Under the pieces are notes generated by a model. The model did no database searches, was not told the DNA's origin, and saw nothing but the letters and a program-made list of their open reading frames with translations. Shown here piece by piece: positions 32,491-40,210 of a stretch of DNA of 54,253 bases. Location of the stretch: NCBI GenBank assembly GCA_023460935.1, contig JAEWOI010000028.1:1-54253 (forward strand). The letters are read 5' to 3'. Numbering within the stretch: the first letter of the stretch is position 1; every line of letters begins with the position of its first letter. The stretch comes from Actinomycetes bacterium (lineage in GTDB: Bacteria; Actinomycetota; Actinomycetes; Propionibacteriales; Propionibacteriaceae). The position numbers and the translations under genes were made by a program.

Positions 32491-33111
32491 CTAGCCCCGG
32501 TTCTTGCGCACCTTGGGGTTGCGGACGTCCACGCCGCCGAAGCCGACGAAGCCCTTGACCAGCAGCTTCGGTGCGGACGGGTCCGGGGCGGCCAGCTTGC
32601 CGACGTCGACGCCGCCGAACAGGGCCATCACCTGGTTGTCCACCTCCGTGCCCGGCGGGACGGTGAGTTCGACGCCGCCGAAGAGGCAGAACACGTTGAA
32701 GGTCACTTCCTTCGCCTCGAAGGTGGCCTGGGTGAGGTCGAGCTCCGCGCCGCCGAAGACGGTGAGCACCGAGGTGTTGCGCCGGACGCGCCACGCGCGC
32801 TTGCGGCTGGCGCCGGCGAACACGGCCACGATCTGGTCGGCCTCGGCGCTGGCGTTGGTGGCGTCGTAGGCGACTGCCGGCCGGCCGGACGGAGCCGGGC
32901 CGACGAGGTCACGGGTGAGGGGCACCAGGTCGTCGAAGGTCTCGGCGGCGCGGGCAGCCGCGATGCGCTCGTCACGTTCACCGACGCTCAGGCGGCCCTC
33001 GGCCTGCGCCGCGTTGAGCAGGGTGATCACGTGGTCTCGATCGGCGTCCCGGGCGACCAGGTCGCCGCCGGCCGCCGGGCCCACGTCAGTGGGCTCGATT
33101 GGGTTGGTCAT
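32491..33111 (-). CDS. DUF1707 and LiaF-like C-terminal domain protein
   Basis: A 206-residue protein with an N-terminal DUF1707 domain (about 15-70: ARDADRDHVITLLNAAQAEG, then GRLSVGERDERIAAARAA), common in actinomycete envelope-stress and regulatory proteins. A beta-helical C-terminal domain (about 105-200) has repeated FGG(A/V) turns, like the cell-wall-active antibiotic response (LiaF) domain. There are no membrane helices. ATG 33111 is preferred because a -10 element ends seven bases before it; a GTG six bases upstream would lie within the promoter spacing. It leads an operon with two PH-domain genes, suggesting an envelope-stress role. Confidence 0.87.
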   Translation of the reverse strand: MTNPIEPTDVGPAAGGDLVARDADRDHVITLLNAAQAEGRLSVGERDERIAAARAAETFDDLVPLTRDLVGPAPSGRPAVAYDATNASAEADQIVAVFAGASRKRAWRVRRNTSVLTVFGGAELDLTQATFEAKEVTFNVFCLFGGVELTVPPGTEVDNQVMALFGGVDVGKLAAPDPSAPKLLVKGFVGFGGVDVRNPKVRKNRG

Positions 33112-33118
33112 GACCACG

Positions 33119-33124
33119 AAACTA
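33119..33124 (-). promoter_or_regulatory. -10 element (TAGTTT) for leaderless DUF1707 operon
   Basis: On the minus strand TAGTTT is followed by seven bases and the ATG at 33111. The spacing argues for ATG rather than the GTG at 33117 as the true start. Confidence 0.55.
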
Positions 33125-33259
33125 GGCCCAACGTCGAGGGTTGTGGTACTCGTGGGCAGGGATTGGGGGAGAGCTGGGGGCCAACCCTGAGCCGCATGGC
33201 CAGCGTCCTGGAGTGATCCGCCCTCCGCTGTCCGCGCCGGCGGCCGGGCCGGCGAAGAA

Positions 33260-33973
33260 CTAGGCCGCGATCAGGCCCTGCGCCCGGGCGATACTGACCG
33301 CCACCAGGCGGTCATGGACGCCCAGTTTGGTGTAGACGTTGCTCAGGTGCTTGTGGACCGTACGCGGGGAGAGGCCGAGCCGGGCAGCGATCGTGCGGGC
33401 CAGGAGCCCTTCTGCCAGCAACTGGAGCACCTCGACCTCGCGCGCGGTCAGGTTCAGCGCGGCAGCTGCCTCCGCGGCGGTCCTGGCCTGCTGGGCCCGG
33501 CGGCAGGCGTCCGCCACATGGGGCAGGAGGATCATGAGCGGTGGCACCGACTCCGAGAGCAGCGCCCGGGCGTCCGGGCTGAAACCGGCGCGCCTGGAGA
33601 AGGCGAGCACCCTGGCCCGCTCGAGGTTCGGCGTGTGCTCGCCCAGGTCACCACCGATGATCACGGTGTCACCGAGCACCGGGTGGTGCCCGGCCTGGAT
33701 GTAGCCGGTGTGGTGGCTGGGGTGGCCGTCGGTGCGGCGGCTGTTGTTCACGGTGAAGTCGGCCAGCACGCCGGCGTGCCGCTGGTCGGGGAACACTGCG
33801 TGCGCCCGCAGGCGGCGGCCCATGCCGAGGCCGATGAGCACTGCGCTGTCGGCTTCGACCGCCTTGGCCAGGGCGCGGCAAACCAGCTGTTCGGCCTGTT
33901 CGCCGTCGTCGATGACCGCCATGGCTTGCGTGATCAGTTCGACGATCGTGATGGCTCGATCTTCCTTGGTCAC
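33260..33973 (-). CDS. LuxR-family transcriptional regulator
   Basis: A 237-residue regulator. The C-terminal 62 residues form a GerE-type helix-turn-helix (LTAREVEVLQLLAEGLLART then LSPRTVHKHLSNVYTKLGVH). The N-terminal 165 residues form one sensor-like domain resembling a degenerate GAF fold (AVEADSAVLIGLGMGRRLRA); no phosphoacceptor receiver motif is present. The ligand or signal is unknown. GTG 33973 has AGGGAG seven bases upstream, and a longer frame lacks support. No adjacent kinase gene exists, so it is probably a one-component regulator. Confidence 0.88.
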   Translation of the reverse strand: MTKEDRAITIVELITQAMAVIDDGEQAEQLVCRALAKAVEADSAVLIGLGMGRRLRAHAVFPDQRHAGVLADFTVNNSRRTDGHPSHHTGYIQAGHHPVLGDTVIIGGDLGEHTPNLERARVLAFSRRAGFSPDARALLSESVPPLMILLPHVADACRRAQQARTAAEAAAALNLTAREVEVLQLLAEGLLARTIAARLGLSPRTVHKHLSNVYTKLGVHDRLVAVSIARAQGLIAA

Positions 33974-34152
33974 CCGTTCGCTCCCTGCTGATTTCCGCCC
34001 GCGCTCCCCGGCCTGGACGGTTGTCAATGAGCAGTCTGGCAGATCCCCACCCTTGGCAGGCCCGGTTTCGCCTGCCCACGACTCGTGTTTTCCTCACGCA
34101 AGCCCCCGCGGGCACGGGCCCCGCAGGTGTGCGGGGACGCCTCGGCTGCGGC

Positions 34153-34158
34153 TAGACT
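34153..34158 (+). promoter_or_regulatory. -10 element (TAGACT) for tRNA-Gly
   Basis: TAGACT lies 32 bases before the mature tRNA 5' end, giving a predicted 5' leader of roughly 25 nt. No clear -35 element is visible. Confidence 0.45.
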
Positions 34159-34190
34159 GCTCCACGCGCGGGCGCCGGTGGGGCCCGCAC

Positions 34191-34261
34191 GCGGATGTAG
34201 TTCAATGGCAGAACATCAGCTTCCCAAGCTGACAGTGCGGGTTCGATTCCCGTCATCCGCT
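34191..34261 (+). tRNA. tRNA-Gly (anticodon CCC)
   Basis: A full cloverleaf can be drawn. Acceptor arms GCGGATG and CATCCGC pair, the D-arm is GTTCAATGGCAGAAC, the anticodon stem TCAGC/GCTGA encloses TTCCCAA (anticodon CCC), and the T-arm is CGGGTTCGATTCCCG. The discriminator base is T (U73), as expected for glycine. CCA is not encoded. The anticodon reads GGG codons. A repeat array follows immediately downstream. Confidence 0.95.
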
Positions 34262-34295
34262 CCGGTGAGGGCCTGGACGAGCCGAGCCCCGGATC

Positions 34296-34512
34296 GTTGG
34301 TTGAGCCTGCCGAAACCAACACACGCCCACCGAGATCCGCTGGTTGAGCCTGTCGAAACCAACGCGACCGCTGGTTGAGCCTGTCGAGTTCAAGACGCCG
34401 TATCGAGCGCGCAGATCCGGCACTCGAGCCTGACGACAGCGCCCGGCTTGTCGGGCTGAGTAGCGTCCGCAGGTCGGCAGCTGGCGCGTTGGTTTCGACG
34501 AGCTCAACCAAC
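34296..34512. repeat. GGTTGAGCCTGTCGAAACC-type repeat cluster
   Basis: Three direct copies (34296-34320, 34341-34363 and a partial one at 34372-34390) and one inverted copy (34488-34512) of a roughly 23-bp unit lie in the 268-bp gap between the tRNA and the Arr gene. Similar intergenic repeats are familiar from actinomycete genomes. No coding sequence is visible in this gap. Confidence 0.85.
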
Positions 34513-34529
34513 GGAGGGGGGCGAGCTGG

Positions 34530-35492
34530 TCAGTCGTCCATCGCCTCGATGCCGAGCTCACGCAGTTCAGCCATGCTCGCGTGCAGCCGCTCGACCAGTT
34601 CTGCCGGCGGTGGCTGCCAGCCGTGCACCTCCTCGACCACCCGCACCGGCGTGGTGGTGCGGTAGGACCGGGTGGGATTGCCCGGGAAGCGCTTGTCGGT
34701 GACGTTCGGGTCGTCCTCGATCGGACCGAGCGGTTCCACCCGGTAGACCCGGCCCGGGCCGTCGCCGTGGGCCAGCACCGCAGCCAGCGGCGCCCCCTCG
34801 GCTGAGGCGGTGACGTAGATGTGGTTGGCCACCCGCCGCGACCCGTAGTTCGAGCGCCAGCCGGGCGTGAGCAGTGCGCCCGGCCGCAGGTCGGCCTTCG
34901 TGCCGTGGAAGAACGGGCCCGGGTCGTCGACCACGCGTGGGGTCGGAGGTGGGTCCCGCAGCAGGCTGTCCAGCCGCCTGGTCAAAGCGGCCACGCGCCC
35001 ACCGCCGCCGGGTGCGCGCGGGTAGCGGCTGAGCACGTCCAGCACGACGGGGCCGGCCAGCCTGGCTGCTGCCGTGAGCAGGTACTCGGCCACCACCGGG
35101 TCGTCGCCCCGGGCCAGCTCGGCAGCCCGGGCGGCGTGGGCCGCGGGGCCCAGGATGTGGCGCAACTGCGTCGCCTTCGCCAAAGGGTGCAGGTAGGCGG
35201 CCGCAGCGGCATCCCCGGCAGCCAGCGCTGCGTACCTCGCCGCCTCGGTCGGGGCCTCCCGCGCGGCCCGGTGGGCCTCGACGGCCGCGGTCCGTTGCAG
35301 CCGGGACCGGGGCCCGCCGCCCGCGAACTCGCGCGCAGCGGACAGCGCCGCTGCGGGACGGAGGTCATCGGGACGAACCTTCTCGAACACCACCAGCGCC
35401 GGCTGGGCGCAGTCGGCGGCGAAGCCGGCCATGCTGCGCAACTCGTCCGTGGTCAGCTCGAAATCGCCGGACGGCGGTGGCGCGGGGGTCAG
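34530..35492 (-). CDS. Imm5-like domain fused to rifampin ADP-ribosyltransferase (Arr)
   Basis: A protein of about 320 residues. The C-terminal 120 residues are an Arr enzyme, which inactivates rifamycins by ADP-ribosylation using NAD: FFHGTKADLRPGALLTPG, ANHIYVTASAEGAP, GRVYRVEPLGPIEDDPN and DKRFPGNPTRSYRT are all characteristic. The N-terminal part (GDFELTTDELRSMAGFAADC onward) resembles the Imm5-like putative immunity domain found in toxin-immunity contexts. The only ATG/GTG/TTG start (TTG 35441) would remove the conserved GDFELT beginning. I therefore extend to a CTG at 35492 that overlaps the ferritin stop as CTGA. The start is uncertain; the domain calls are firm. Confidence 0.82.
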   Translation of the reverse strand: MTPAPPPSGDFELTTDELRSMAGFAADCAQPALVVFEKVRPDDLRPAAALSAAREFAGGGPRSRLQRTAAVEAHRAAREAPTEAARYAALAAGDAAAAAYLHPLAKATQLRHILGPAAHAARAAELARGDDPVVAEYLLTAAARLAGPVVLDVLSRYPRAPGGGGRVAALTRRLDSLLRDPPPTPRVVDDPGPFFHGTKADLRPGALLTPGWRSNYGSRRVANHIYVTASAEGAPLAAVLAHGDGPGRVYRVEPLGPIEDDPNVTDKRFPGNPTRSYRTTTPVRVVEEVHGWQPPPAELVERLHASMAELRELGIEAMDD

Positions 35493-36016
35493 AGCGCGCC
35501 GCCTGCTGCCGGCGGCGCGGAGGAGTCGTGGCCGCCGTCGCCGATGCTCTCCCGAGCCACGTAGTTCTCCAGGTCGAACCAGTTGTCACCGGCGCGTTGC
35601 GCGATGTTGAGCAGGGTGGTCATCGAGGCCACCTCCTCGACCTGTTCCTTCAGGAACCACAGCATGAACTGCTCCCCGATCGGGTCGCCCTCGGTTCGGG
35701 CCGCGTTGAACAGCGCCTTGATGTCGGCCGTCACCTGCTGCTCCTGCTGCAGGGCGAGGGCGATCGGCTCGGTGGGTCCGGTGAAGTCGTTGCGGACGGC
35801 GTCGATGCCGGGGATCGTGATCGCCAGGTCGCGGTCCAGCATGTACTGCACCATCATCATGGCGTGGTTCCGCTCCTCCAGCGACTGCCGGTAGAAGTAG
35901 CGCGCGAGCTGGGGCAGGTCCTGGGAGTCGAACCACACCGCCACCGCCGCGTACTGCTGGGATGCCGCGAACTCGTTCCTGACCTGCGCTCCGAGGAGCT
36001 CTGTGAAGGTGCCCAT
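35489..36016 (-). CDS. Non-haem ferritin
   Basis: A 175-residue ferritin subunit that oxidises Fe(II) and stores iron in a 24-mer. Ferroxidase ligands are recognisable: Glu in QVRNEFAASQQYAA, the ExxH in SLEERNHAMMM, Glu in QQEQQVTADIKAL, and the Glu/Gln of FMLWFLKEQVEEV. The spacing fits FtnA/BfrB-type ferritins, not bacterioferritin, and no haem-ligand Met is evident. A -10 element six bases before ATG 36016 predicts a leaderless message. Its stop overlaps the proposed start of the Imm5-Arr gene. Confidence 0.94.
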   Translation of the reverse strand: MGTFTELLGAQVRNEFAASQQYAAVAVWFDSQDLPQLARYFYRQSLEERNHAMMMVQYMLDRDLAITIPGIDAVRNDFTGPTEPIALALQQEQQVTADIKALFNAARTEGDPIGEQFMLWFLKEQVEEVASMTTLLNIAQRAGDNWFDLENYVARESIGDGGHDSSAPPAAGGAL

Positions 36017-36022
36017 GCGCTC

Positions 36023-36028
36023 AGGCTA
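36023..36028 (-). promoter_or_regulatory. -10 element (TAGCCT) for leaderless ferritin gene
   Basis: On the minus strand TAGCCT is followed by six bases and the ferritin ATG. No iron box-like palindrome is apparent in the 61-bp gap behind the next gene. Confidence 0.55.
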
Positions 36029-36077
36029 GAAGCCGGCAGCCGGCGCCGGCCAGTGCACGATCTGCTAGTGCCCCCGG

Positions 36078-36548
36078 CTAGTGCGCCGGTGACTGCGGCC
36101 CGCGGTCGTCGGGAACGGCTTCGTGGTGACGGGCGCCGTGGGTGCGCCGCTCCTCCTTCAGTTCCGCCTCGTACACGTGGCGGCGGCCGTCCAGCAGTTC
36201 TTGCCGCACCCTGGCCTCCAGTTGCCGGAACACCGACCAGTAGGTGTCGTCGTACTCCTCCACCAACTGGTAGCTCCAGCGGCCCTCCAGGATGTTGCGG
36301 CCCACCAGGTCGTGCTGGAGCAGGCCGGCCAGGCCGTCGTGGCCCGCCGCCCGCAGCTGGTCCACCGCGTCGCCCAGCGCGAAGTCGGCCGAGCCGCACA
36401 GCCGGTGGAAGGCGTACAGCAGGCCCCTGGCCTGCTCCACCATCTCCAGCGCCTCGGAGAGCTTCCCGACCGCTGCGACGGTCCGGTCGTCCACTCCTGC
36501 CGGACGCTGGTGGACGGGCAACTGCCCTTCAGTGCGATCGTGCTCCAT
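36078..36548 (-). CDS. Hypothetical protein, helical
   Basis: A 156-residue protein I do not recognise. It is predicted largely helical, with an aromatic-rich middle and C-terminal half (YAFHRLCGSADFALGDAV; GRNILEGRWSYQLVEEYDDT; YWSVFRQLEARVRQELL) and a polar His-rich tail. There is no signal peptide, membrane segment or metal motif. ATG 36548 is the first plausible start; a long upstream frame overlaps the next gene and is rejected. It sits between the toroid protein and ferritin genes, but the context does not reveal a role. Confidence 0.7.
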   Translation of the reverse strand: MEHDRTEGQLPVHQRPAGVDDRTVAAVGKLSEALEMVEQARGLLYAFHRLCGSADFALGDAVDQLRAAGHDGLAGLLQHDLVGRNILEGRWSYQLVEEYDDTYWSVFRQLEARVRQELLDGRRHVYEAELKEERRTHGARHHEAVPDDRGPQSPAH

Positions 36549-36592
36549 GGCCCTGCCGGTACCCAGCGGTGGGGCGGTGCGCACCGGATGGT

Positions 36593-37405
36593 TCAGGGCA
36601 GGCGGCCGCCCGCGGCGAGCACCGCCTCGGCCCGTTCGCGCAACAGCACGTTCGCCGAGCCACGGCCGTAGTCGACAGCAGCGAGGTAGCGGCTGGAGTT
36701 CCAGCTCGCCGCGGCGAACCCGCCGTCCGGGCCGCGCCTCGACGCGACCACCTCCAGCGCATCTGCGGCCCGCTCGTCGGCGATCCGGCCGAGGGCTGCC
36801 ACCAGCCGCAACCCCTGCAGGACGTCGTAGTGCCAGTAGGGCGGGTAGTGCAGCTCGATCCAGGTGGGGTGGATGGCGCCGCCGGTGCCGTGCCGCCGGA
36901 ACAGCCGGTGCTCGAGCAACAGCTCGCCGGCCCGGTGCGCGGCCGCCAGCGCCTCGCCGTCCCCGTGGAGCCGGCCGTAGCTGGCCAGGCCGATCGCCGG
37001 GGTGACGGTCTCGTGGAAGGAGGAGCGGTGCGCGTCGGCGTGCCGGTCGCAGTTCCAGCCCCCGTCCGGCCACTGCGCCCCCAGCAGTACGTCGACCAGG
37101 TGCCGCACGCGCGGATCGCTACCGAAACCGAGGGTGGTGCAGGCGTAGACGACGTTGCCCGGGATGGAGGCGTGCAGCCGCGGCCGGGCCGGGGGCCGGA
37201 CGGCTGCGACGACGTGCGTCGCCGGCGAGGTGGCAGCCCAGGCCAGCACCAGCTCAACCGCGGGACGCACCGCCTCCGGGCCCAGTGGCACGCCGAGTTC
37301 CGCGAACTCAACCAGCCGCCAGTGCGCGCCCTGGTACTTGGCGTAGGGCTGGCACGTCGAGCAGGCGCCGGGCCCAGTCCAGTCGCTGGGGGTCCACCCG
37401 TCCAT
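36593..37405 (-). CDS. Terpene cyclase/prenyltransferase-like alpha-toroid protein
   Basis: A 270-residue protein built of alpha/alpha-barrel repeats like squalene cyclases and prenyltransferases. QW-type repeats are visible: LLGAQWPDGGWNCDRH near residue 110 and RRGPDGGFAAASWN near 230. The HETVTPAIGLASYGR and LHYPPYWHYDVLQGLRLVAA segments fit inner-helix positions. It is less than half the length of squalene-hopene cyclase and has no DxDD catalytic motif, so it is not a normal triterpene cyclase. A CxxC (CSTCQ) lies near the N-terminus. Its activity is unknown. Confidence 0.72.
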   Translation of the reverse strand: MDGWTPSDWTGPGACSTCQPYAKYQGAHWRLVEFAELGVPLGPEAVRPAVELVLAWAATSPATHVVAAVRPPARPRLHASIPGNVVYACTTLGFGSDPRVRHLVDVLLGAQWPDGGWNCDRHADAHRSSFHETVTPAIGLASYGRLHGDGEALAAAHRAGELLLEHRLFRRHGTGGAIHPTWIELHYPPYWHYDVLQGLRLVAALGRIADERAADALEVVASRRGPDGGFAAASWNSSRYLAAVDYGRGSANVLLRERAEAVLAAGGRLP

Positions 37406-37441
37406 TCTGCGCCGGTGACCGGCCCGGCGCAGGCGGACCGC

Positions 37442-40210
37442 CTAGAAGCCGTGGCTCGCCCGGCTCGCCTGCTCCTGGGCCCGGAACTGCCCGAACCGGG
37501 GCAGGAACTTGTCCCAGTCGATGCTGTGGGCGTCGATCTCCGGCCCGTCGATGCAGGCGTGCTTGCGCACCAGCCGGTCACCCTCGGTGACCGGGACCAT
37601 GCAGGCCCCGCACATCCCGGTGGCGTCGACCATGATCGAGTTCAGGCTCGCCACGCAGGGCACGCCGTAGGGCCGGGTGAGCTCCGCCACCGAGCGCATC
37701 ATCAGCGGCGGGCCGATGGTCACCACCTCCGCGATCGGACGGGCTGTGCCGCGACCCTTCGCCACGCCGTCGCGCGCCGCGTCCAGCAGCGCCTCCAGCG
37801 GGGTGGTCACGAAGCCCTGGACACCCACCGAGCCGTCGTTGGTGGCGTAGATCACGTCGAGCTGGTCGCCGTAGCGGGCCTGCAACTGCCCGATCCGCTC
37901 CTGCGGACCGTCCCAGAACATCAGGTCGGCGCTGCGGAAGCCCGAGATCAGCGTGACGTGGTTGCCCAGCCGCAGGTGCTCGCGCAGGATCGGGTACACC
38001 GGCGGCAGCCCGAGGCCGCCGGCGGTGAACACCACGGTCGGGGCCGGCCCCGAGCCTGCCTGGGGTTCGGGGTACCGGTGCAGTTCGCTCGGCCGGCCCA
38101 ACGGACCGGCGATCCCGGCCAGGGCCTCACCCACCCGCATCGCGTTGATGCCCAGCGTGCTGGTGCCCATGCCCTGCACGACGATCGTCACCGTGCCGGC
38201 CTCTGCGTCCCAGTCGGCGAGCGTGAGCGGAATCAGCTCCCCGTCCGGGGCGGGGAGCACCCGGACGAACTGGCCGGCCTGCGCACTCCTCGCGATCACC
38301 GGCGCGCGGACGGTGAACTCCTCGATGCCGAAGCTCAGGTGCTGCTTGGCTACGATCACCGGCAACTCACCGGCCGACTCGGTGTAGGCCAGCGCCCTGG
38401 CCACCAGCGCCTTCACCTCGCCGGGGTCGACATCGGACAGCGTGCCGACGATCTCGCGGGCCGCGGACTGGCCGTCCCCCGCAGCGCGGATCGCGGTGGA
38501 GCCGCCGCGGGCGGCGTCGCCGCCGGTGTAGACCCCGGGCAGCGTGGTCTCCTTCGAACCGTCCGCGACCTGCTGGATGGTGCCGAACGGCGAGACCGAC
38601 AGCCGCGGCTCGGAGTCCTTGATGATCGGGTTGGCCGAGTTGCCCAGCGCCATGATCACCAGGTCGGCCGGCATGTACGTGGTGCGCCCGGTGGCCACCG
38701 GACGCCGTCGCCCGGAGGCGTCCGGCTCGCCCAGGCCCATCACCTCAACGGTCGCGCCGGTGACGAAGCCGGTCTTGTCGTCGCCGATGAACTCGGTGGG
38801 CGAGCGGAGCACGGCCAGCTCGATGCCCTCCTCGAGGGCGTGCTCCAGTTCCTCCACCCTGGCCGGCATCTCGGCGCGGGTGCGCCGGTAGACGATCGTC
38901 ACGATCCCGCCGAGCCGGCGGGCGGTGCGGGCGGCGTCCATGGCGGTGTTGCCACCGCCGATGATCAGCACCTGCTTGCCCGCCGTCTCCGGCAGCGGGG
39001 TCTCCCGGTCGGCGCGGTGGGCCTGCATCAGGTTCACCCTGGTGAGGAACTCGTTGGCGCTCATCACGTTCAACAGGTGCTCACCGGGAACGTTCAGGAA
39101 CCGCGGCAGCCCGGCGCCGCTGCCGACGAACACCCTCGCGAACCCCGCGTCGCGGAGCTGCGCCAGGGTGGCGGTCTTGCCCACGACGAAGTTCGTCACG
39201 AAGCGGCCGCCGAGCAGCCGGATCTTCGCCACCACGTCGTCGATCAACTGGTTCGGCAGCCGGAACTCCGGGATGCCGTAGCGCAGCACCCCGCCGAGGG
39301 CGTGGAACGCCTCGAAGACCGTCACCGGGAAGCCCTCCGCCGCCAGCAGGTAGGCGGTGATCAGCCCGGACGGGCCGGAGCCGACGACCGCGATCGGCGG
39401 CCGGGTGGCCGTCCGCCACGGGTCGGGAACGCCGGCCAGCCGGTTGGTGGCTGCGTCCGGATTGGCCAGCTTGTCCCACTCCGGCAGGAACCACTCCAGC
39501 TGGCCGATCGTCATCGACTGCTTGTGGATGCACATGCCCTGGCACTGCAGCTCCTGCGGACAGACCCGGCCGGTGACGTTCGGCAGCGGGTTGCACGACT
39601 CCAGCATCTCCAGGGCCTCGCGGAAGCGGCCGGTGCCGATCAGCTCGAACATCTTCGGGATGTGGATCTGCACGGGGCAGCCGCCCTGCGGCTCGCGGTG
39701 CCCTGCGAGCAGCACGCCCAGCTCGCACGGCGCCTCGGCGCACTGCTTGTCGCGCAGCGCCTCCAGCCAGACGAACAGCTCGACGTCGCGCCGGCTGTAG
39801 CCGAGGTCGAGGTAGCCGAGGAACCCCTTGTTGACCAGCTCGAAGTCCTCCGAGCGGTCCTCCGGTTCACGGATGTAGGGGCCGATGGCATTGCCCGCCG
39901 GCCAGTTCTGGCTGAGCCCGGAGAACATCGGGTAGCGGTCGGACAGGTGGGTGTCCAGGGCCCGGATGAACATCCGCTTCCTGCCCAGGGGCAGCTGCCA
40001 GAGGAAGCGCATCACAACGCGGCTGGCGTCGTCGTCGCGCTGCAGCACCTCCCACAGCTGGCGGGTGAAGGTGGCGTCGAGCTCGGGCTGGCGGAACGCC
40101 CAGGCCACCGCCTCCATGCCGTCGGCGGTGAACAGCTCCCGGAACGCCCGCGGGTCGGCCACCAGCCGCCGCTCGAGCAGGCCCAGCTGGTTCGCGAACG
40201 ACGGGCTCAT
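37442..40210 (-). CDS. Fused NfnB/NfnA-like NAD(P)H:ferredoxin oxidoreductase
   Basis: A 922-residue flavoprotein. After about 160 unassigned residues comes the GltD/NfnB-like part: Fe-S cysteines in GGCPVQIHIPKM and GRVCPQELQCQGMC, FAD-binding VVGSGPSGLITAYLLAAEG near 275, NAD(P)-binding IIGGGNTAMDAARTA near 420, and GVYTGGDAARGGSTAIRA. The C-terminal 290 residues match NfnA/SudB: an FNR-type flavin fold (FTAGGLGLPPVYPILREHL) and a cysteine cluster in MVDATGMCGACMVPV near 863, with a further Cys in KHACIDGPE. In anaerobes these are two subunits that exchange electrons between ferredoxin, NADH and NADPH. It is coupled by a 4-bp overlap to the PFOR gene. Confidence 0.88.
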   Translation of the reverse strand: MSPSFANQLGLLERRLVADPRAFRELFTADGMEAVAWAFRQPELDATFTRQLWEVLQRDDDASRVVMRFLWQLPLGRKRMFIRALDTHLSDRYPMFSGLSQNWPAGNAIGPYIREPEDRSEDFELVNKGFLGYLDLGYSRRDVELFVWLEALRDKQCAEAPCELGVLLAGHREPQGGCPVQIHIPKMFELIGTGRFREALEMLESCNPLPNVTGRVCPQELQCQGMCIHKQSMTIGQLEWFLPEWDKLANPDAATNRLAGVPDPWRTATRPPIAVVGSGPSGLITAYLLAAEGFPVTVFEAFHALGGVLRYGIPEFRLPNQLIDDVVAKIRLLGGRFVTNFVVGKTATLAQLRDAGFARVFVGSGAGLPRFLNVPGEHLLNVMSANEFLTRVNLMQAHRADRETPLPETAGKQVLIIGGGNTAMDAARTARRLGGIVTIVYRRTRAEMPARVEELEHALEEGIELAVLRSPTEFIGDDKTGFVTGATVEVMGLGEPDASGRRRPVATGRTTYMPADLVIMALGNSANPIIKDSEPRLSVSPFGTIQQVADGSKETTLPGVYTGGDAARGGSTAIRAAGDGQSAAREIVGTLSDVDPGEVKALVARALAYTESAGELPVIVAKQHLSFGIEEFTVRAPVIARSAQAGQFVRVLPAPDGELIPLTLADWDAEAGTVTIVVQGMGTSTLGINAMRVGEALAGIAGPLGRPSELHRYPEPQAGSGPAPTVVFTAGGLGLPPVYPILREHLRLGNHVTLISGFRSADLMFWDGPQERIGQLQARYGDQLDVIYATNDGSVGVQGFVTTPLEALLDAARDGVAKGRGTARPIAEVVTIGPPLMMRSVAELTRPYGVPCVASLNSIMVDATGMCGACMVPVTEGDRLVRKHACIDGPEIDAHSIDWDKFLPRFGQFRAQEQASRASHGF

